Positions 26,381-36,619 of a stretch of 59,534 nt of DNA are shown here, piece after piece. How positions within the stretch are numbered: the first letter of the stretch is position 1; each line of letters opens with the position of its first letter. This stretch comes from Actinomycetales bacterium JB111 (GTDB taxonomy: Bacteria; Actinomycetota; Actinomycetes; Actinomycetales; Actinomycetaceae). The notes beneath the pieces were generated by a model that did not search any database, was not told where the DNA came from, and saw only the letters and a program-made list of their open reading frames with translations. Position numbers and translations under genes: made by a program. Location of the stretch: the NCBI GenBank assembly GCA_900163555.1, contig FUHX01000044.1:1-59534 (forward strand), in the 5' to 3' direction.

Positions 26381-27663
26381 CGCAGGAACCCTTCGTAGTG
26401 GTGCTGCTGGAGCTGGGAGTTGATCTCCTTGACGGTCTGCAGACCGACACCGACGACGATGATGATCGAGGTACCGCCGAACGGCAGCTGCGTGACGTTC
26501 ATGGCGGCGAGCGCGATCGTCGGGATGAGCGCGACGATCGTCAGGTAGATCGCGCCGACGGTCGTGATGCGCGTGGTGACGTAGCGCAGGTACTCCGCCG
26601 TGGGGCGGCCCGCGCGGATGCCGGGGATGAACCCGCCGGCGCGCTTCATGTTGTCGGCGATCTCGTCCGGGTTGAACGTGATCGACGTGTAGAAGAACGC
26701 GAAGAACAGGATGAGCAGGGCCATGAGGACCATGTAGCCCCAGCTCTGCGGGCTGAAGTTGATCTGGATCCACTGCACCCAGCCGTCGGTGGCGTCGCCG
26801 AACTGGGAGATCATCGTCGGCAGCAGGAGGATCGAGGACGCGAAGATGACCGGGATGACGTTGGCCATGTTGATCTTCAGCGGGATGTAGGTCGAGGAAC
26901 CGCCGTACATGCGACGTCCGACCATGCGCTTCGCGTACTGCACCGGGATGCGGCGCTGGGACTGCTCGACGTAGACGATCACGAAGGTGATGACCAGGAG
27001 CAGGCCGAGGATGAGGAGGAAGCGGCCGGTGCCGCCGTCGCCGCGGGCGACCGTCATCATGGCCGACGGGAACGAGGCCGCGATCGACGTGAAGATGAGC
27101 AGCGACATGCCGTTGCCGACGCCGCGCTCGGTGATGAGCTCGCCGAGCCACATGATGAGGACCGTGCCGGCGGTCAGCGAGATGACGGTGACGAGCAGGC
27201 TGATCGGGGACGTGTCCGGGATGACCGGGAGGGTGCAGCCCGGGAACAGACCGTTGTTGGCGACCGTGACGACCACGGCGGACTGCAGCACCGCGAGCCC
27301 GACCGTCAGGTAGCGGGTGTACTGCGTGAGCTTCGCCTGGCCGGCGGAGCCCTCCTTGTGCAGCTCCTCGAACCGCGGGATCACGACGCGCATGAGCTGC
27401 GTGATGATGCTGGCGGTGATGTAGGGCATCACCCCGAGGGCGAACACCGACAGCTGGAGCAGCGCACCCCCGGAGAAGAGGTTGATCATGCCCATGAGGT
27501 CGCCCTGGTTGCCCACGCCGATGCACTGTTGCACGTTGTGGTAGCTCACGCCCGCGGCCGGCACGAAGGCGCCGAGGCGGAAGATCGCGATGAGGCCGAG
27601 CGTGAAGAGCAGCTTGCGCCGCAGGTCCGGAGTCCGGAACGCCTGAAGGAATGCGTTCAGCAC
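26377..27663 (-). CDS. secY: Preprotein translocase subunit SecY
   Basis: 428 residues, ten predicted membrane spans. It forms the protein-conducting channel with SecE (encoded at 54.7 kb). Family segments include the amphipathic N-terminus LRRKLLFTLGLIAIFRLG, the plug-region start LLQLSVFALGVMPYITASII and the cytosolic loop MKRAGGFIPGIRAGRPTAEYL. GTG start with AGGAGA. It is separated from rplO by 299 bases and a strong hairpin, so secY-adk-map is probably its own transcription unit. Confidence 0.98.
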   Translation of the reverse strand: MLNAFLQAFRTPDLRRKLLFTLGLIAIFRLGAFVPAAGVSYHNVQQCIGVGNQGDLMGMINLFSGGALLQLSVFALGVMPYITASIITQLMRVVIPRFEELHKEGSAGQAKLTQYTRYLTVGLAVLQSAVVVTVANNGLFPGCTLPVIPDTSPISLLVTVISLTAGTVLIMWLGELITERGVGNGMSLLIFTSIAASFPSAMMTVARGDGGTGRFLLILGLLLVITFVIVYVEQSQRRIPVQYAKRMVGRRMYGGSSTYIPLKINMANVIPVIFASSILLLPTMISQFGDATDGWVQWIQINFSPQSWGYMVLMALLILFFAFFYTSITFNPDEIADNMKRAGGFIPGIRAGRPTAEYLRYVTTRITTVGAIYLTIVALIPTIALAAMNVTQLPFGGTSIIIVVGVGLQTVKEINSQLQQHHYEGFLR

Positions 27664-27738
27664 CTGTTCGTCTCCTGATCAGTTCGTCGGTCGGCGCCTC
27701 TTCGAGCAACCGACTTGGGCACGAAACGCGCCCCCAGT

Positions 27739-27758
27739 ACCCTACCCGGCCGGTAGGG
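27739..27758 (-). promoter_or_regulatory. secY: Candidate secY promoter overlapped by a palindrome
   Basis: A minus-strand TAGGGT (27744-27739) fits the TANNNT -10 pattern, and the perfect hyphenated palindrome CCCTACC-CGGCC-GGTAGGG (27740-27758) overlaps it. No good -35 is present. The palindrome could be an operator for the secY-adk-map unit. Confidence 0.35.
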
Positions 27759-27900
27759 CTCGGCGGTCCGGCCGGTCACGCCGTCGACGTGACCTAGGTC
27801 CCGGACCACCTCGTCCACTCCCCTTCCCCGACGACGACGCCCGTCGCCGGGTGCCCCGCGTCCCGGTGGGCACGGGCCGACGGCCCGAACGCCGGTAAGA

Positions 27901-27942
27901 CGAAGGAGGGCGGCCGGCTTGACGCCGTGCCGCCCTCCTTCG
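27901..27942 (-). terminator. Terminator of the S10-spc cluster after rplO
   Basis: A 14-bp perfect stem (CGAAGGAGGGCGGC and complement), with a further 4-bp inner stem beyond one bulged base, lies 21 bases past the rplO stop. It ends the ribosomal protein transcript before secY. Confidence 0.8.
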
Positions 27943-27962
27943 TGTCGTGCGGGGCTCTTACG

Positions 27963-28433
27963 TCACGCGGTGGTGACGCTTCCGCCGGCCGCCTCGATCT
28001 TCGAACGGGCCGAGGCCGAGACCTTGTCGACCGTCAGCTCGAACGCGACCGTGAGGTCGCCGTCGCCGAGAACCTTGACCGGGTGACCGCCGCGGACGGC
28101 GCCCTTCGCGACGAGCTCCTCGACGCCGACCGTGCCACCCTCGGGGAAGAGCTCCCCGAGACGGGCCAGGTTGACGACCTGGTACTCGACCCGGAACGGG
28201 TTCTTGAAGCCACGGAACTTGGGCAGACGCATGTGCAGCGGCGTCTGGCCACCCTCGAAGCCGGCGGGCACCTGGTAGCGGGCCTTCGTGCCCTTGGTGC
28301 CGCGGCCGGCGGTCTTGCCGCCCTTGCCACCCTCACCGCGACCGACGCGGTGGGGAGCGGACTTCGCGCCCGGGGCCGGACGCAGGTGGTGGACCTTGAT
28401 CGGGCGCGAGGCGCCCTGGGTCTCCTCCGTCAT
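27963..28433 (-). CDS. rplO: 50S ribosomal protein L15
   Basis: 156 residues. ATG at 28433; the frame is open for another 108 codons upstream but overlaps rpmD and rpsE. Conserved features are the Gly-rich N-terminus [20 protein letters not shown] and [20 protein letters not shown]. It starts 2 bases after rpmD and is the last gene of the cluster. Confidence 0.97.
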   Translation of the reverse strand: MTEETQGASRPIKVHHLRPAPGAKSAPHRVGRGEGGKGGKTAGRGTKGTKARYQVPAGFEGGQTPLHMRLPKFRGFKNPFRVEYQVVNLARLGELFPEGGTVGVEELVAKGAVRGGHPVKVLGDGDLTVAFELTVDKVSASARSKIEAAGGSVTTA

Positions 28434-28435
28434 GG

Positions 28436-28618
28436 TCAGTCGACCTCCTCGACGGTGACGAGGTGCGCCACCGTGTTGATCAGACCGCGAACCTCGGGGC
28501 GGTCCTCGCGAACGACCGACTGGCCGATCTTCTTCAGACCGAGGGTCCGCAGCGTGTCCTTCTGGAACTGGCGGCCACCGATCGTGGACTTGGTCTGGGT
28601 CACCTTGAGCTGTGCCAT
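28436..28618 (-). CDS. rpmD: 50S ribosomal protein L30
   Basis: 60 residues, normal length for bacterial L30. [20 protein letters not shown] and [16 protein letters not shown] are diagnostic. The ATG shares one base with the rpsE stop (TGATG). Confidence 0.97.
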   Translation of the reverse strand: MAQLKVTQTKSTIGGRQFQKDTLRTLGLKKIGQSVVREDRPEVRGLINTVAHLVTVEEVD

Positions 28619-29328
28619 CAGGCGGACACCCCCTGGACCGCAGCCTCGTTCTCGGACTTCGCGGCAGCCTCGGCGGAATCCTTGGCGTCCTTCGCCGCAC
28701 CCTCGGCGCGGGCGCGGAGCATCGCCGCGGGGGCGACGCGCTCGAGCGGGAGGCCACGGCGCGCGGCCACGGACTCCGGCTGCTCGAGGTTCTTCAGCGC
28801 CTGCACCGTCGCGTGGACGATGTTGATCGCGTTCGAGGAACCCAGCGACTTGCTGAGGATGTCGTGGATGCCGGCGCAGTCGAGGACGGCGCGCACCGGA
28901 CCACCGGCGATAACTCCGGTACCCGGGGCGGCGGGACGCAGGAACACGACGCCTGCCGCTGCCTCGCCCTGCACGATGTGCGGGATGGTGTTGCGGACAC
29001 GGGGAACCTTGAAGAAGTTCTTCTTGGCCTCCTCGGTCCCCTTGGCGATCGCCGCGGGCACCTCCTTGGCCTTCCCGTAGCCGACACCGACGGTGCCGTC
29101 GCCGTCGCCCACGACGACGAGCGCCGTGAAGCTGAAGCGGCGGCCGCCCTTGACGACCTTCGACACGCGGTTGATGGTCACCACGCGCTCGATGTACTGG
29201 CTCTTCTCCTCGCGACGGTTGTTGTCGCGGCCGCCCCGACGCTCGCCGCGTCCACCACGGCGGTCCTCGCGGCCCTCCGTGGACGCGCCGGCCGAGCCGG
29301 AGCTTCGGTCTCGCTGCTGTGCAGCCAT
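28618..29328 (-). CDS. rpsE: 30S ribosomal protein S5
   Basis: 236 residues, against about 166 in E. coli. The core (about 43-200) has [35 protein letters not shown] and [16 protein letters not shown]5 affects decoding accuracy at the mRNA entry channel. Residues 1-42 are an Arg/Gly-rich extension ([20 protein letters not shown]), and the last 35 residues are an Ala/Glu-rich tail. Both are typical of actinobacterial S5 and probably disordered. Confidence 0.97.
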   Translation of the reverse strand: MAAQQRDRSSGSAGASTEGREDRRGGRGERRGGRDNNRREEKSQYIERVVTINRVSKVVKGGRRFSFTALVVVGDGDGTVGVGYGKAKEVPAAIAKGTEEAKKNFFKVPRVRNTIPHIVQGEAAAGVVFLRPAAPGTGVIAGGPVRAVLDCAGIHDILSKSLGSSNAINIVHATVQALKNLEQPESVAARRGLPLERVAPAAMLRARAEGAAKDAKDSAEAAAKSENEAAVQGVSA

Positions 29329-29358
29329 GTGTGTCTCCTTCAGCTCTCTACTCGGGGC

Positions 29359-29730
29359 CTACAGGTCCAGGCCCGCGTCGCGAGCGCCGTCGGCGACGGC
29401 GGCCACGCGGCCGTGGTACTTGTTGCCGCCACGGTCGAAGACGACCGCCGTGACGCCCTTGGCCTTGGCGCGCTCGCCGACCAGACGGCCGACCTCGCGT
29501 GCCTTGTCGGTCTTCTCCGCGTCGGACTGGCGGAGCTCGGTCTCGAGGGTGGATGCCGAGGCGAGCGTGACGCCCTTCGTGTCGTCCACGAGCTGCGCCA
29601 CCATGTGGCGCGAGCTGCGGGTGACGACGAGGCGCGGACGCGACTCGGTGCCGGTGACCCGCTTGCGCACGCGGAGGTGGCGGCGGGAGCGGGCGATCGT
29701 GCGCCCCTTGCCCTTGATGGAGATACCCAT
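29359..29730 (-). CDS. rplR: 50S ribosomal protein L18
   Basis: 123 residues. It binds 5S rRNA with L5 and L25. [20 protein letters not shown] and [20 protein letters not shown] are the family signatures. It lies 3 bases after rplF and 30 bases before rpsE. Confidence 0.98.
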   Translation of the reverse strand: MGISIKGKGRTIARSRRHLRVRKRVTGTESRPRLVVTRSSRHMVAQLVDDTKGVTLASASTLETELRQSDAEKTDKAREVGRLVGERAKAKGVTAVVFDRGGNKYHGRVAAVADGARDAGLDL

Positions 29731-29733
29731 CGC

Positions 29734-30273
29734 TTACTTACCAGCCTTTCCGACCTTGCGACGGACCTGCTCACCCTCGTACCGCACACCCTTGCCCTTG
29801 TAGGGCTCCGGCCTGCGGATCTTGCGGATGTTCGCGGCGGTCTCGCCGACGAGCTGCTTGTCGATGCCCGTCACGCGGACCTTGTTCTGGCCCTCGACCG
29901 AGAACGTGATGCCCTCCGGCGGGGTGACGACGACCGGGTGGGAGAAGCCCAGGGCGAACTCGAGGTTCGATCCCTTGGCGACCACGCGGAAGCCGGTGCC
30001 CACGATCTCGAGGCCCTTGGAGTAGCCCTCCGTCACGCCGATGACCATGTTGTTGATGAGGGTCCGGGTCAGCCCGTGCAGCGAACGCGACTCGCGCTCG
30101 TCGTCCGGACGCTCGACCACGATCTCGCCCTCGTCGTTCCGGGAGACCGTGATGGGCTCCTTGACCGTGTGCGACAGGGAGCCCTTGGGGCCCTTGACGG
30201 ACACGAGCGTGTTGTCGATGGTCACCTCGACGCCCGAGGGCACGGTGACCGGGTACTTGCCGATGCGGCTCAT
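29734..30273 (-). CDS. rplF: 50S ribosomal protein L6
   Basis: 179 residues, two L6 repeats. It stabilises the sarcin-ricin region. [20 protein letters not shown] starts the chain and the C-terminal [20 protein letters not shown] with [12 protein letters not shown] is diagnostic. Confidence 0.98.
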   Translation of the reverse strand: MSRIGKYPVTVPSGVEVTIDNTLVSVKGPKGSLSHTVKEPITVSRNDEGEIVVERPDDERESRSLHGLTRTLINNMVIGVTEGYSKGLEIVGTGFRVVAKGSNLEFALGFSHPVVVTPPEGITFSVEGQNKVRVTGIDKQLVGETAANIRKIRRPEPYKGKGVRYEGEQVRRKVGKAGK

Positions 30274-30292
30274 GGTGTGTCGTCCTTCCCGA

Positions 30293-30691
30293 TCACCAGA
30301 CGTAGGCGAGGACTTCTCCGCCCACGCCCTTGTCTCCGGCCTCGCGGTCAGTCAGCAGACCCGAGGAAGTGGACAGGATCGCGACGCCGAGCCCGCCGAG
30401 CACGCGCGGCAGGTTGGTCGACTTCGCGTAGACCCGGAGACCGGGCTTCGACACGCGGCGGACGCCGGCGAGCGAGCGCTCACGGTTCGGGCCGAACTTG
30501 AGCTGGAGGACCAGGGTCTTGCCGACCTCGGCGTCCTCGATGGTCGAGCCGGCGATGTAACCCTCCGCCTGGAGGATGTTCGCGATCGCGGCCTTGAGCT
30601 TCGAGTACGGCATGGCAACCGTCTCGTGGTACGCCGAGTTGGCGTTACGCAGACGCGTGAGCATGTCTGCGATGGGGTCAGTCATCGTCAT
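30293..30691 (-). CDS. rpsH: 30S ribosomal protein S8
   Basis: 132 residues. It binds 16S rRNA helix 21. The sequence [20 protein letters not shown] is typical; the first ATG (30691) is taken, although a second in-frame ATG two codons later is possible. The C-terminal half has [20 protein letters not shown] and the end [17 protein letters not shown] lies upstream. Confidence 0.97.
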   Translation of the reverse strand: MTMTDPIADMLTRLRNANSAYHETVAMPYSKLKAAIANILQAEGYIAGSTIEDAEVGKTLVLQLKFGPNRERSLAGVRRVSKPGLRVYAKSTNLPRVLGGLGVAILSTSSGLLTDREAGDKGVGGEVLAYVW

Positions 30692-30756
30692 GGTGGGCTA
30701 CAGCCCTTCCTCGTCGCGGTTTCCGGTACGTGGTCCGGACCTGCGACGTCAGTGAT

Positions 30757-30942
30757 CTACCAGCTGGACTTGGTGACGCCGGGGAGCTGGCCACGGAGGG
30801 CCATCTCGCGCAGGCAGATGCGGCACAGACCGAACTTCCGGTACACGGAGTGCGGCCGGCCGCAGCGCTGGCATCGGGTGTAGGCGCGAACCTTGAACTT
30901 CGGCTTGCGCTCGGACTTCTGCTTGAGAGCGGTCTTCGCCAT
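30757..30942 (-). CDS. rpsZ: 30S ribosomal protein S14, type Z (zinc-binding)
   Basis: 61 residues, the short zinc form. The ligands are the two CxxC pairs in [10 protein letters not shown] and [10 protein letters not shown]. It is the housekeeping copy of the spc operon; actinobacteria often encode a longer zinc-free S14 under Zur control elsewhere, not visible here. It lies 3 bases after rplE. Confidence 0.97.
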   Translation of the reverse strand: MAKTALKQKSERKPKFKVRAYTRCQRCGRPHSVYRKFGLCRICLREMALRGQLPGVTKSSW

Positions 30943-30945
30943 GGG

Positions 30946-31509
30946 TCAGTCCTCCTTGAAGGGGAAGCCGAGGCGACGCAGCAGCGAACGCCCCTGGTCG
31001 TCGTCGGTGGCGGACGTGACCACGGTGATGTCCATGCCTCGGACGCGGTCGATCGAGTCCTGGTCGATCTCGTGGAACATGGACTGCTCCGTGAGGCCGA
31101 ACGTGTAGTTGCCGTTGCCGTCGAACTGCTTGCCGTTCAGGCCGCGGAAGTCGCGGATACGGGGCAGGGCGATGGACAGCAGGCGGTCGAGGAACTCCCA
31201 CATGCGGTCGCCGCGCAGCGTGACGTGCGCGCCGATCGGCATGCCCTCACGCAGCTTGAACTGGGCGATGGACTTGCGGGCCTTCGTGACCTGCGGCTTC
31301 TGACCGGTGATCAGCGTGAGGTCGCGGATGGCGCCCTCGATGAGCTTCGAGTCGCGGGCGGCGTCGCCGACACCCATGTTCACGACGATCTTCGTCAGAC
31401 CAGGAACGAGGCTGGGGTTGGCGTAACCGAACTCCTCGGTGAGCGCAGTGCGCACCTCGGAGCGGTAGCGGTCCTTGAGCCGCGGCGCGGCGGTGATGGT
31501 CTCGGTCAT
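30946..31509 (-). CDS. rplE: 50S ribosomal protein L5
   Basis: 187 residues. It binds 5S rRNA and contacts S13 across the subunit bridge. The ATG at 31509 gives [19 protein letters not shown]; a longer frame upstream overlaps rpl[41 protein letters not shown] and the C-terminal FPFKED match L5. Confidence 0.97.
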   Translation of the reverse strand: MTETITAAPRLKDRYRSEVRTALTEEFGYANPSLVPGLTKIVVNMGVGDAARDSKLIEGAIRDLTLITGQKPQVTKARKSIAQFKLREGMPIGAHVTLRGDRMWEFLDRLLSIALPRIRDFRGLNGKQFDGNGNYTFGLTEQSMFHEIDQDSIDRVRGMDITVVTSATDDDQGRSLLRRLGFPFKED

Positions 31510-31510
31510 C

Positions 31511-31852
31511 TCAGACGTCCTTACCGGAGCGCTTCGCGACGCGGACGCGGGTCTCGCGCGTCCGGCCGTCCCGCTCCACCTTCTCGGTGCGGTACCCGAC
31601 CCGGGTCCCCTTCTTGGTCTCCGGGTCGACGAGCATGACGTTGCTGACGTGGATCGGCGCCTCGATGGTCTCGATGCCACCGGACGTACCGCCCGAGGAC
31701 GACTGGCCGACCTTGGTGTGCCGCGTGACGCGCTGGACGCCCTCGACGATCACCCGGTCGGTCGCAACCTCGACCTTGAGCACACGGCCCTGCTTGCCCT
31801 TGTCACGACCCGCGACGACGACCACGAGGTCGCCCTTCTTGATCTTGGCCAT
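31511..31852 (-). CDS. rplX: 50S ribosomal protein L24
   Basis: 113 residues. It initiates assembly at the 5' domain of 23S rRNA. The KOW motif is at the start ([20 protein letters not shown]). The ATG at 31852 is preferred over a GTG one codon upstream because GGAGGT stands 6 bases before it. It shares one base with the rplN stop (TGATG). Confidence 0.97.
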   Translation of the reverse strand: MAKIKKGDLVVVVAGRDKGKQGRVLKVEVATDRVIVEGVQRVTRHTKVGQSSSGGTSGGIETIEAPIHVSNVMLVDPETKKGTRVGYRTEKVERDGRTRETRVRVAKRSGKDV

Positions 31853-32220
31853 CACAGCACCTCCGGTGCCAGGGAAATGATTCGCATGTACTTCTTGTCG
31901 CGCAGCTCGCGGCCCACGGGGCCGAAGATGCGCGTGCCGCGCGGGTCGCCATCGCTCTTGAGGATGACGGCGGCGTTCTCGTCGAAACGGATGTACGAGC
32001 CATCCGGACGACGACGCTCCTTGCGCGTGCGGACGACGACCGCCTTGACGACCTCGCCCTTCTTGACGTTGCCGCCAGGGATGGCGTCCTTGACGGTGGC
32101 GACGATGACGTCGCCGATGCCGGCGTAGCGACGGCCCGAGCCGCCGAGCACGCGGATGCAGAGGATCTCCTTCGCACCCGTGTTGTCGGCGACCTTCAGT
32201 CGCGACTCCTGCTGGATCAT
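31852..32220 (-). CDS. rplN: 50S ribosomal protein L14
   Basis: 122 residues, the usual length. [20 protein letters not shown] and [20 protein letters not shown] are diagnostic. It contacts the 30S subunit at an intersubunit bridge. An 82-base gap separates it from rpsQ, the traditional S10/spc boundary, but I see no terminator or clear promoter in that gap. Confidence 0.98.
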   Translation of the reverse strand: MIQQESRLKVADNTGAKEILCIRVLGGSGRRYAGIGDVIVATVKDAIPGGNVKKGEVVKAVVVRTRKERRRPDGSYIRFDENAAVILKSDGDPRGTRIFGPVGRELRDKKYMRIISLAPEVL

Positions 32221-32302
32221 TCTTTACTCCTGTCGTCGTGCCGGTTCTCGCGCGGAGCGAGCCTGGCCGAACGGATGTGGATGGTGGGTCGGGAGGTCGC
32301 GC

Positions 32303-32593
32303 TCAGCGCGCCTTCTCGATGATCTCGGTGACGCGGTGGCGCTTCGTGGCGGACAGGGGCCGGGTCTCCATGATCCGGACCAGGTCGCCGACGCCGGCCT
32401 CGTTGTTCTCGTCGTGGGCCTTGACGCGCTCCGTGCGGCGGAGGACCTTCCCGTACAGGGAGTGCTTCCTGCGGTCCTCGACCTCGACGACGACCGTCTT
32501 GTCCATCTTGTCGGACACGACGTAGCCGCGGCGGGTCTTGCGGAAGTTGCGCTGAGTCTCGGCCTCGACGGCGGAGGTGGTGTTCTCGCTCAT
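32303..32593 (-). CDS. rpsQ: 30S ribosomal protein S17
   Basis: 96 residues. It is a primary 16S rRNA binder. The ATG at 32593 ([12 protein letters not shown]) follows GAGGGGCGAG; an in-frame GTG four codons upstream overlaps rpmC and is less likely. [20 protein letters not shown] and [20 protein letters not shown] are family motifs. Confidence 0.96.
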   Translation of the reverse strand: MSENTTSAVEAETQRNFRKTRRGYVVSDKMDKTVVVEVEDRRKHSLYGKVLRRTERVKAHDENNEAGVGDLVRIMETRPLSATKRHRVTEIIEKAR

Positions 32594-32601
32594 CTCGCCC
32601 C

Positions 32602-32856
32602 TCACTTCTTCTTCTTGGTCTCGGCCGGAGCCGGCGCGGTGCGGAGCCCGAGCTCACGCTCACGCGCGATCGTGTAGATACGCGCGATGTCGCGCTTGAC
32701 CGCCTTGAGGCGGCCGTGGTCCTCCAGCTGGCCGGTGGCCGAGGAGAAGCGCAGGTTGAACAGCTCGGTCTTGGCCTCGGCGAGCTTCTCGGCGAGGACC
32801 GAGTCCTCGAGCTCGTCGAGGTCCGCCGGGGACAGGCCCTTGGAACCGATGGCCAT
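32602..32856 (-). CDS. rpmC: 50S ribosomal protein L29
   Basis: 84 residues; the core [20 protein letters not shown]...[16 protein letters not shown] is L29, with a short lysine-rich tail. It lines the peptide exit tunnel and is part of the SRP/trigger-factor docking site. The ATG shares one base with the rplP stop (TGATG). Confidence 0.97.
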   Translation of the reverse strand: MAIGSKGLSPADLDELEDSVLAEKLAEAKTELFNLRFSSATGQLEDHGRLKAVKRDIARIYTIARERELGLRTAPAPAETKKKK

Positions 32857-33275
32857 CAGCCCTCACCGCCTTCACGGATAACGAAACGCGTCTTCATCGG
32901 CAGCTTGTGCTGCGCGCGGGAGAGTGCCTCACGAGCGAGGTCCTCCGGAACGCCGGCGAGCTCGAACATCACTCGACCGGGCTTGACGTTGGCGATCCAC
33001 CACTCGACCGAACCCTTTCCGGAACCCATGCGGGTCTCGGCAGGCTTCTTGGTCAGCGGGCGGTCGGGGAAGATGTTGACCCACACGCGGCCGCCACGCT
33101 TGACGTGACGGGTCATCGCGATACGGGCCGCCTCGATCTGACGGTTCGTGACGTAGGCGTGCTCCAGGGCCTGGATGCCGTAGTCGCCGAACGTGATCGT
33201 CGTACCACCGGTCGCGGCGCCGGTGCGCCGGGGGTGGTGCTGCTTGCGGTGCTTGGTCCGCCGGGGAATCAGCAT
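32856..33275 (-). CDS. rplP: 50S ribosomal protein L16
   Basis: 139 residues. It organises the A-site tRNA pocket of the 50[41 protein letters not shown] and [20 protein letters not shown] are diagnostic. It starts 3 bases after rpsC. Confidence 0.98.
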   Translation of the reverse strand: MLIPRRTKHRKQHHPRRTGAATGGTTITFGDYGIQALEHAYVTNRQIEAARIAMTRHVKRGGRVWVNIFPDRPLTKKPAETRMGSGKGSVEWWIANVKPGRVMFELAGVPEDLAREALSRAQHKLPMKTRFVIREGGEG

Positions 33276-33278
33276 GGC

Positions 33279-34073
33279 TCAGGCCTCCGTGCTCGGTGCT
33301 GCAGGCGCCGCGGCAGGAGCGTCGGAGGACGCCGACTGCGGGGCGCGGTTGTCGCGACGCGGGCCACCACGACCACCACGGCCGCGGGGGCCACGCTGGG
33401 CGGCGGAGTCGGCCTCGAGACGAGCGAACTCCTTCTCGGTGACGTCGCCCTTGTAGATCCACACCTTCACGCCGATGCGGCCGAACGTCGTCCGGGCCTC
33501 GAAGAAGCCGTAGTCGATGTTGGCGCGCAGGGTGTGCAGGGGGACCCGACCCTCGCGGTAGAACTCCGAGCGGGACATCTCGGCGCCGCCGAGACGACCC
33601 GAGCACTGCACGCGGATGCCCTTGGCGCCGGCGCGCTGCGCGGACTGCATGCCCTTGCGCATCGCACGACGGAAGGAGACGCGCGAGGCGAGCTGCTCCG
33701 CGATGCCCTGGGCGACCAGCTGGGCGTCCATCTCGGGGTTCTTGACCTCGAGAATGTTCAGCTGGACCTGCTTGCCCGTGAGCTTCTCCAGGTCGCCGCG
33801 CAGGCGGTCGGCCTCGGCGCCGCGGCGACCGATGACGATGCCGGGACGCGCGGTGTGCAGGTCGATGCGCACGCGGTCACGGGTGCGCTCGATGTCCACC
33901 TTGGAGATGCCGGCGCGCTCGAGTCCCTGGGACATGAGCTTGCGCACCTCGACGTCCTCGCGGACGTAGTCGCGGTAGCGCTGACCGGGCTTGGTCGAGT
34001 CCGCGAACCAGCGCGAACGGTGATCGGTGGTGATGCCGAGCCGGAAACCGGTCGGGTTGACCTTCTGACCCAC
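33279..34073 (-). CDS. rpsC: 30S ribosomal protein S3
   Basis: 264 residues. The N-terminal KH domain ([20 protein letters not shown]) and the C-terminal S3 domain ([20 protein letters not shown]) form the mRNA entry helicase with S4 and S5. Residues about 225-264 are an Arg/Gly- then Pro/Ala-rich tail. The GTG start shares one base with the rplV stop (TAGTG). Confidence 0.98.
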   Translation of the reverse strand: MGQKVNPTGFRLGITTDHRSRWFADSTKPGQRYRDYVREDVEVRKLMSQGLERAGISKVDIERTRDRVRIDLHTARPGIVIGRRGAEADRLRGDLEKLTGKQVQLNILEVKNPEMDAQLVAQGIAEQLASRVSFRRAMRKGMQSAQRAGAKGIRVQCSGRLGGAEMSRSEFYREGRVPLHTLRANIDYGFFEARTTFGRIGVKVWIYKGDVTEKEFARLEADSAAQRGPRGRGGRGGPRRDNRAPQSASSDAPAAAPAAPSTEA

Positions 34074-34462
34074 TAGTTGGTCCCTCCCTTGTTCCCGGCG
34101 CCTGCCGGCGCCTCCGAGTCGTCGGAGACCACCACGGTGATGTGGCTGGTCCGCTTGAGGATCCTCGCGGCACGCCCCTGGGCGCGCGGACGGAATCGCT
34201 TCATGGTCGGGCCCTCGTCGACGTACGCCTCCACGATGCGGAGGGACGCGGCGTCGAATCGCTCGCCGTCGCGGTCCGCGATGACGCGGGCGTTCGCGAC
34301 GGCCGACTCGACAACCTTGCGGACGGTCTCGGCTGCCGCCTGGGGGGCGAACCGGAGCGTGTCCACGGCCTCCTCGGCTCCCTTACCGCGGACGACGTCC
34401 ACGATGCGGCGAGCCTTCATGGGCGTGACGCGCTGGAATCGCGCCTGCGCCTTGGCTTCCAT
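34073..34462 (-). CDS. rplV: 50S ribosomal protein L22
   Basis: 129 residues. Its hairpin loop lines the exit tunnel. [31 protein letters not shown] and the hairpin end [20 protein letters not shown] are typical. No resistance-type insertion in the loop is seen. Confidence 0.98.
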   Translation of the reverse strand: MEAKAQARFQRVTPMKARRIVDVVRGKGAEEAVDTLRFAPQAAAETVRKVVESAVANARVIADRDGERFDAASLRIVEAYVDEGPTMKRFRPRAQGRAARILKRTSHITVVVSDDSEAPAGAGNKGGTN

Positions 34463-34500
34463 GTCTCTGCCTTACCTCTACTGGTCGTCGGGCGCGCGCC

Positions 34501-34782
34501 TTAGCGGCGGCGGCCCTTCCGGTCGTCCTTGTCGTGCCCCCGGTACGTGCGGGTCGGCGCGAACTCGCCGAGCTTGTGGCCGACCATCGCCTCGGTGACG
34601 AACACCGGGACGTGCTTGCGGCCGTCGTGCACGGCGAAGGTGTGGCCCAGGAAGTCGGGCGTAATGACCGACCGGCGGGACCAGGTCTTGATGACGTTCT
34701 TCGAACCCGATTCGTTCTGGACGTCCACCTTCTTCTGGAGGTGGTCGTCGACGAAGGGGCCCTTCTTCAGACTGCGCGGCAT
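34501..34782 (-). CDS. rpsS: 30S ribosomal protein S19
   Basis: 93 residues, normal length. [40 protein letters not shown] and [20 protein letters not shown] are diagnostic. It pairs with S13 in the small-subunit head. It lies 20 bases after rplB. Confidence 0.98.
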   Translation of the reverse strand: MPRSLKKGPFVDDHLQKKVDVQNESGSKNVIKTWSRRSVITPDFLGHTFAVHDGRKHVPVFVTEAMVGHKLGEFAPTRTYRGHDKDDRKGRRR

Positions 34783-34802
34783 GTCGTCTTAACTCCCTTA
34801 GC

Positions 34803-35639
34803 TCAGCGCTTCTTGCCGGTCCGGCGACGACGCACGATGAGCTTGTCGCTGGGCTTGTTCGGACGGCGGGTACGACCCTCGGGCTTGCCCCACGGGCTGA
34901 CCGGGTGACGGCCACCGGAGGTCTTGCCCTCACCACCACCGTGCGGGTGGTCGACCGGGTTCATGACGACACCACGGACGGTCGGGCGCTTGCCCTTCCA
35001 CCGCGAGCGGCCGGCCTTGCCCCAGTTGATGTTCGACTGCTCGGCGTTGCCGACCTCACCGATGGTGGCGCGGCAACGGGCGTCGACCTGACGGATCTCG
35101 CCGGACGGCATGCGCAGGTGGGCGTAGATGCCCTCCTTCGCGAGCAGCTGGACGGACGAGCCGGCCGAGCGGGCGATCTTCGCGCCGCCACCGGGCCGGA
35201 GCTCGATGGCGTGGATGACCGTACCGACCGGGATGTTGCGCAGCTGGAGCGAGTTGCCCGGCTTGATGTCGGCACCGGGGCCGGCCTCGATGCGGTCGCC
35301 CTGGCTGAGGCGGTTCGGCGCCAGGATGTAGCGCTTCTCGCCGTCCGCGTAGTGCAGGAGCGCGATGCGCGCCGTGCGGTTCGGGTCGTACTCGATGTGC
35401 GCGACGGTCGCGGGCACGCCGTCCTTGTCGTGGCGACGGAAGTCGACGACGCGGTAGGCGCGCTTGTGGCCACCACCCTTGTGACGGGTGGTGATCTTGC
35501 CGGACGAGTTGCGACCACCGGAGTTGCTCAGCGGACGAAGAAGCGACTTCTCCGGCGTGGAGCGCGTGATCTCGACGAAGTCGGCCACGCTCGAGCCACG
35601 GCGGCCCGGCGTCGTCGGCTTGTACTTACGGATTCCCAT
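34803..35639 (-). CDS. rplB: 50S ribosomal protein L2
   Basis: 278 residues. It is needed for subunit association and peptidyl transfer. [20 protein letters not shown] near the N-terminus and [20 protein letters not shown] near the C-terminus include the conserved histidine close to the peptidyl-transferase centre. Confidence 0.99.
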   Translation of the reverse strand: MGIRKYKPTTPGRRGSSVADFVEITRSTPEKSLLRPLSNSGGRNSSGKITTRHKGGGHKRAYRVVDFRRHDKDGVPATVAHIEYDPNRTARIALLHYADGEKRYILAPNRLSQGDRIEAGPGADIKPGNSLQLRNIPVGTVIHAIELRPGGGAKIARSAGSSVQLLAKEGIYAHLRMPSGEIRQVDARCRATIGEVGNAEQSNINWGKAGRSRWKGKRPTVRGVVMNPVDHPHGGGEGKTSGGRHPVSPWGKPEGRTRRPNKPSDKLIVRRRRTGKKR

Positions 35640-35671
35640 GTTCTGGTTCCCTAACCCCTTCTAGGCCGGCG

Positions 35672-35977
35672 TCAGCCGGCCACCTCGCCGAAGATGTCGA
35701 TGGTGCCGGAACGAAGGGTGACGATCGCGCGCTTGGTGTCCTTGCGCTTGCCCGTCCCGAACCGGGTGCGGCGGGTCTTGCCCTTGCGGTTCATGGTGTT
35801 CACAGCGGCGACCTTGACGTCGAAGATCTGCTCGATCGCCTGCTTGATCTCGGTCTTGTTCGATCGCGGGTCCACCTCGAAGGTGTACTTACCCTGGTCG
35901 ATGAGGTTGTAGCTCTTCTCAGAGACGACCGGGCGGACGATGATGTCCCGGGGGTTCTTCACGGCCTCGAGGCTCAC
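35672..35977 (-). CDS. rplW: 50S ribosomal protein L23
   Basis: 101 residues. It forms the tunnel-exit docking site for trigger factor and SRP. The GTG at 35977 overlaps the rplD stop (GTGA) and follows GGAGG; the frame is open further upstream, but inside rpl[21 protein letters not shown] and the end [20 protein letters not shown] match L23. Confidence 0.96.
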   Translation of the reverse strand: MSLEAVKNPRDIIVRPVVSEKSYNLIDQGKYTFEVDPRSNKTEIKQAIEQIFDVKVAAVNTMNRKGKTRRTRFGTGKRKDTKRAIVTLRSGTIDIFGEVAG

Positions 35978-36618
35978 TTCGACTCCTCCTGACCCGCACG
36001 CTGAGCGACGAACTCGTCGAACGCGGCGGACGTGAACACGACATCGTCGTTGACGAGGACGTCGTACGTGTTGAGCTGGTCGACCCACAGCACGTGCACC
36101 TCGGCGAGGTTGCGCACGGACAGCGCGGCGTTCTCCTCGTCCCGGTGCAGGACGACGAGCGCGCGACGACCGGTGGCGGCAGCCGCGATGGCGGCGCGCG
36201 CGGTACGGGTGGACGGCGTGTCGCCCGTGACGAGGGAGGACAGCACGTGCACGCGGCCGGCGCGCGCGCGGTCCGAGAGGGCGCCGCGCAGGGCGGCAGC
36301 CTTCATCTTCTTCGGCGTGCGCTGGCTGTAGTCGCGCGGCTGCGGGCCGTGGACGATGCCACCGCCGGCGAACTGCGGCGCGCGGGTCGAGCCCTGACGG
36401 GCGCGACCGGTGCCCTTCTGCTTGTAGGGCTTGCGGCCACCGCCGCGGACGTCGCCGCGGGTCTTGGTGGCGTGCGTGCCCTGACGTGCCGCTGCGAGCT
36501 GCGCAACGACCACCTGGTGCATGAGCGGCACGTTGGCCTGCACGTCGAAGACCTCGGCGGGAAGCTCGGCGGTGCCGGTCTTCTTGCCGGCGGCGTCGAT
36601 GACGTCGATCGCGGTCAT
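35974..36618 (-). CDS. rplD: 50S ribosomal protein L4
   Basis: 214 residues. Its loop ([20 protein letters not shown]) reaches the exit-tunnel constriction. ATG at 36618, one base after the rplC stop. In gammaproteobacteria L4 represses the S10 operon; whether it does so here is unknown, but a long S10 leader exists. Confidence 0.97.
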   Translation of the reverse strand: MTAIDVIDAAGKKTGTAELPAEVFDVQANVPLMHQVVVAQLAAARQGTHATKTRGDVRGGGRKPYKQKGTGRARQGSTRAPQFAGGGIVHGPQPRDYSQRTPKKMKAAALRGALSDRARAGRVHVLSSLVTGDTPSTRTARAAIAAAATGRRALVVLHRDEENAALSVRNLAEVHVLWVDQLNTYDVLVNDDVVFTSAAFDEFVAQRAGQEESK

Positions 36619-36619
36619 G

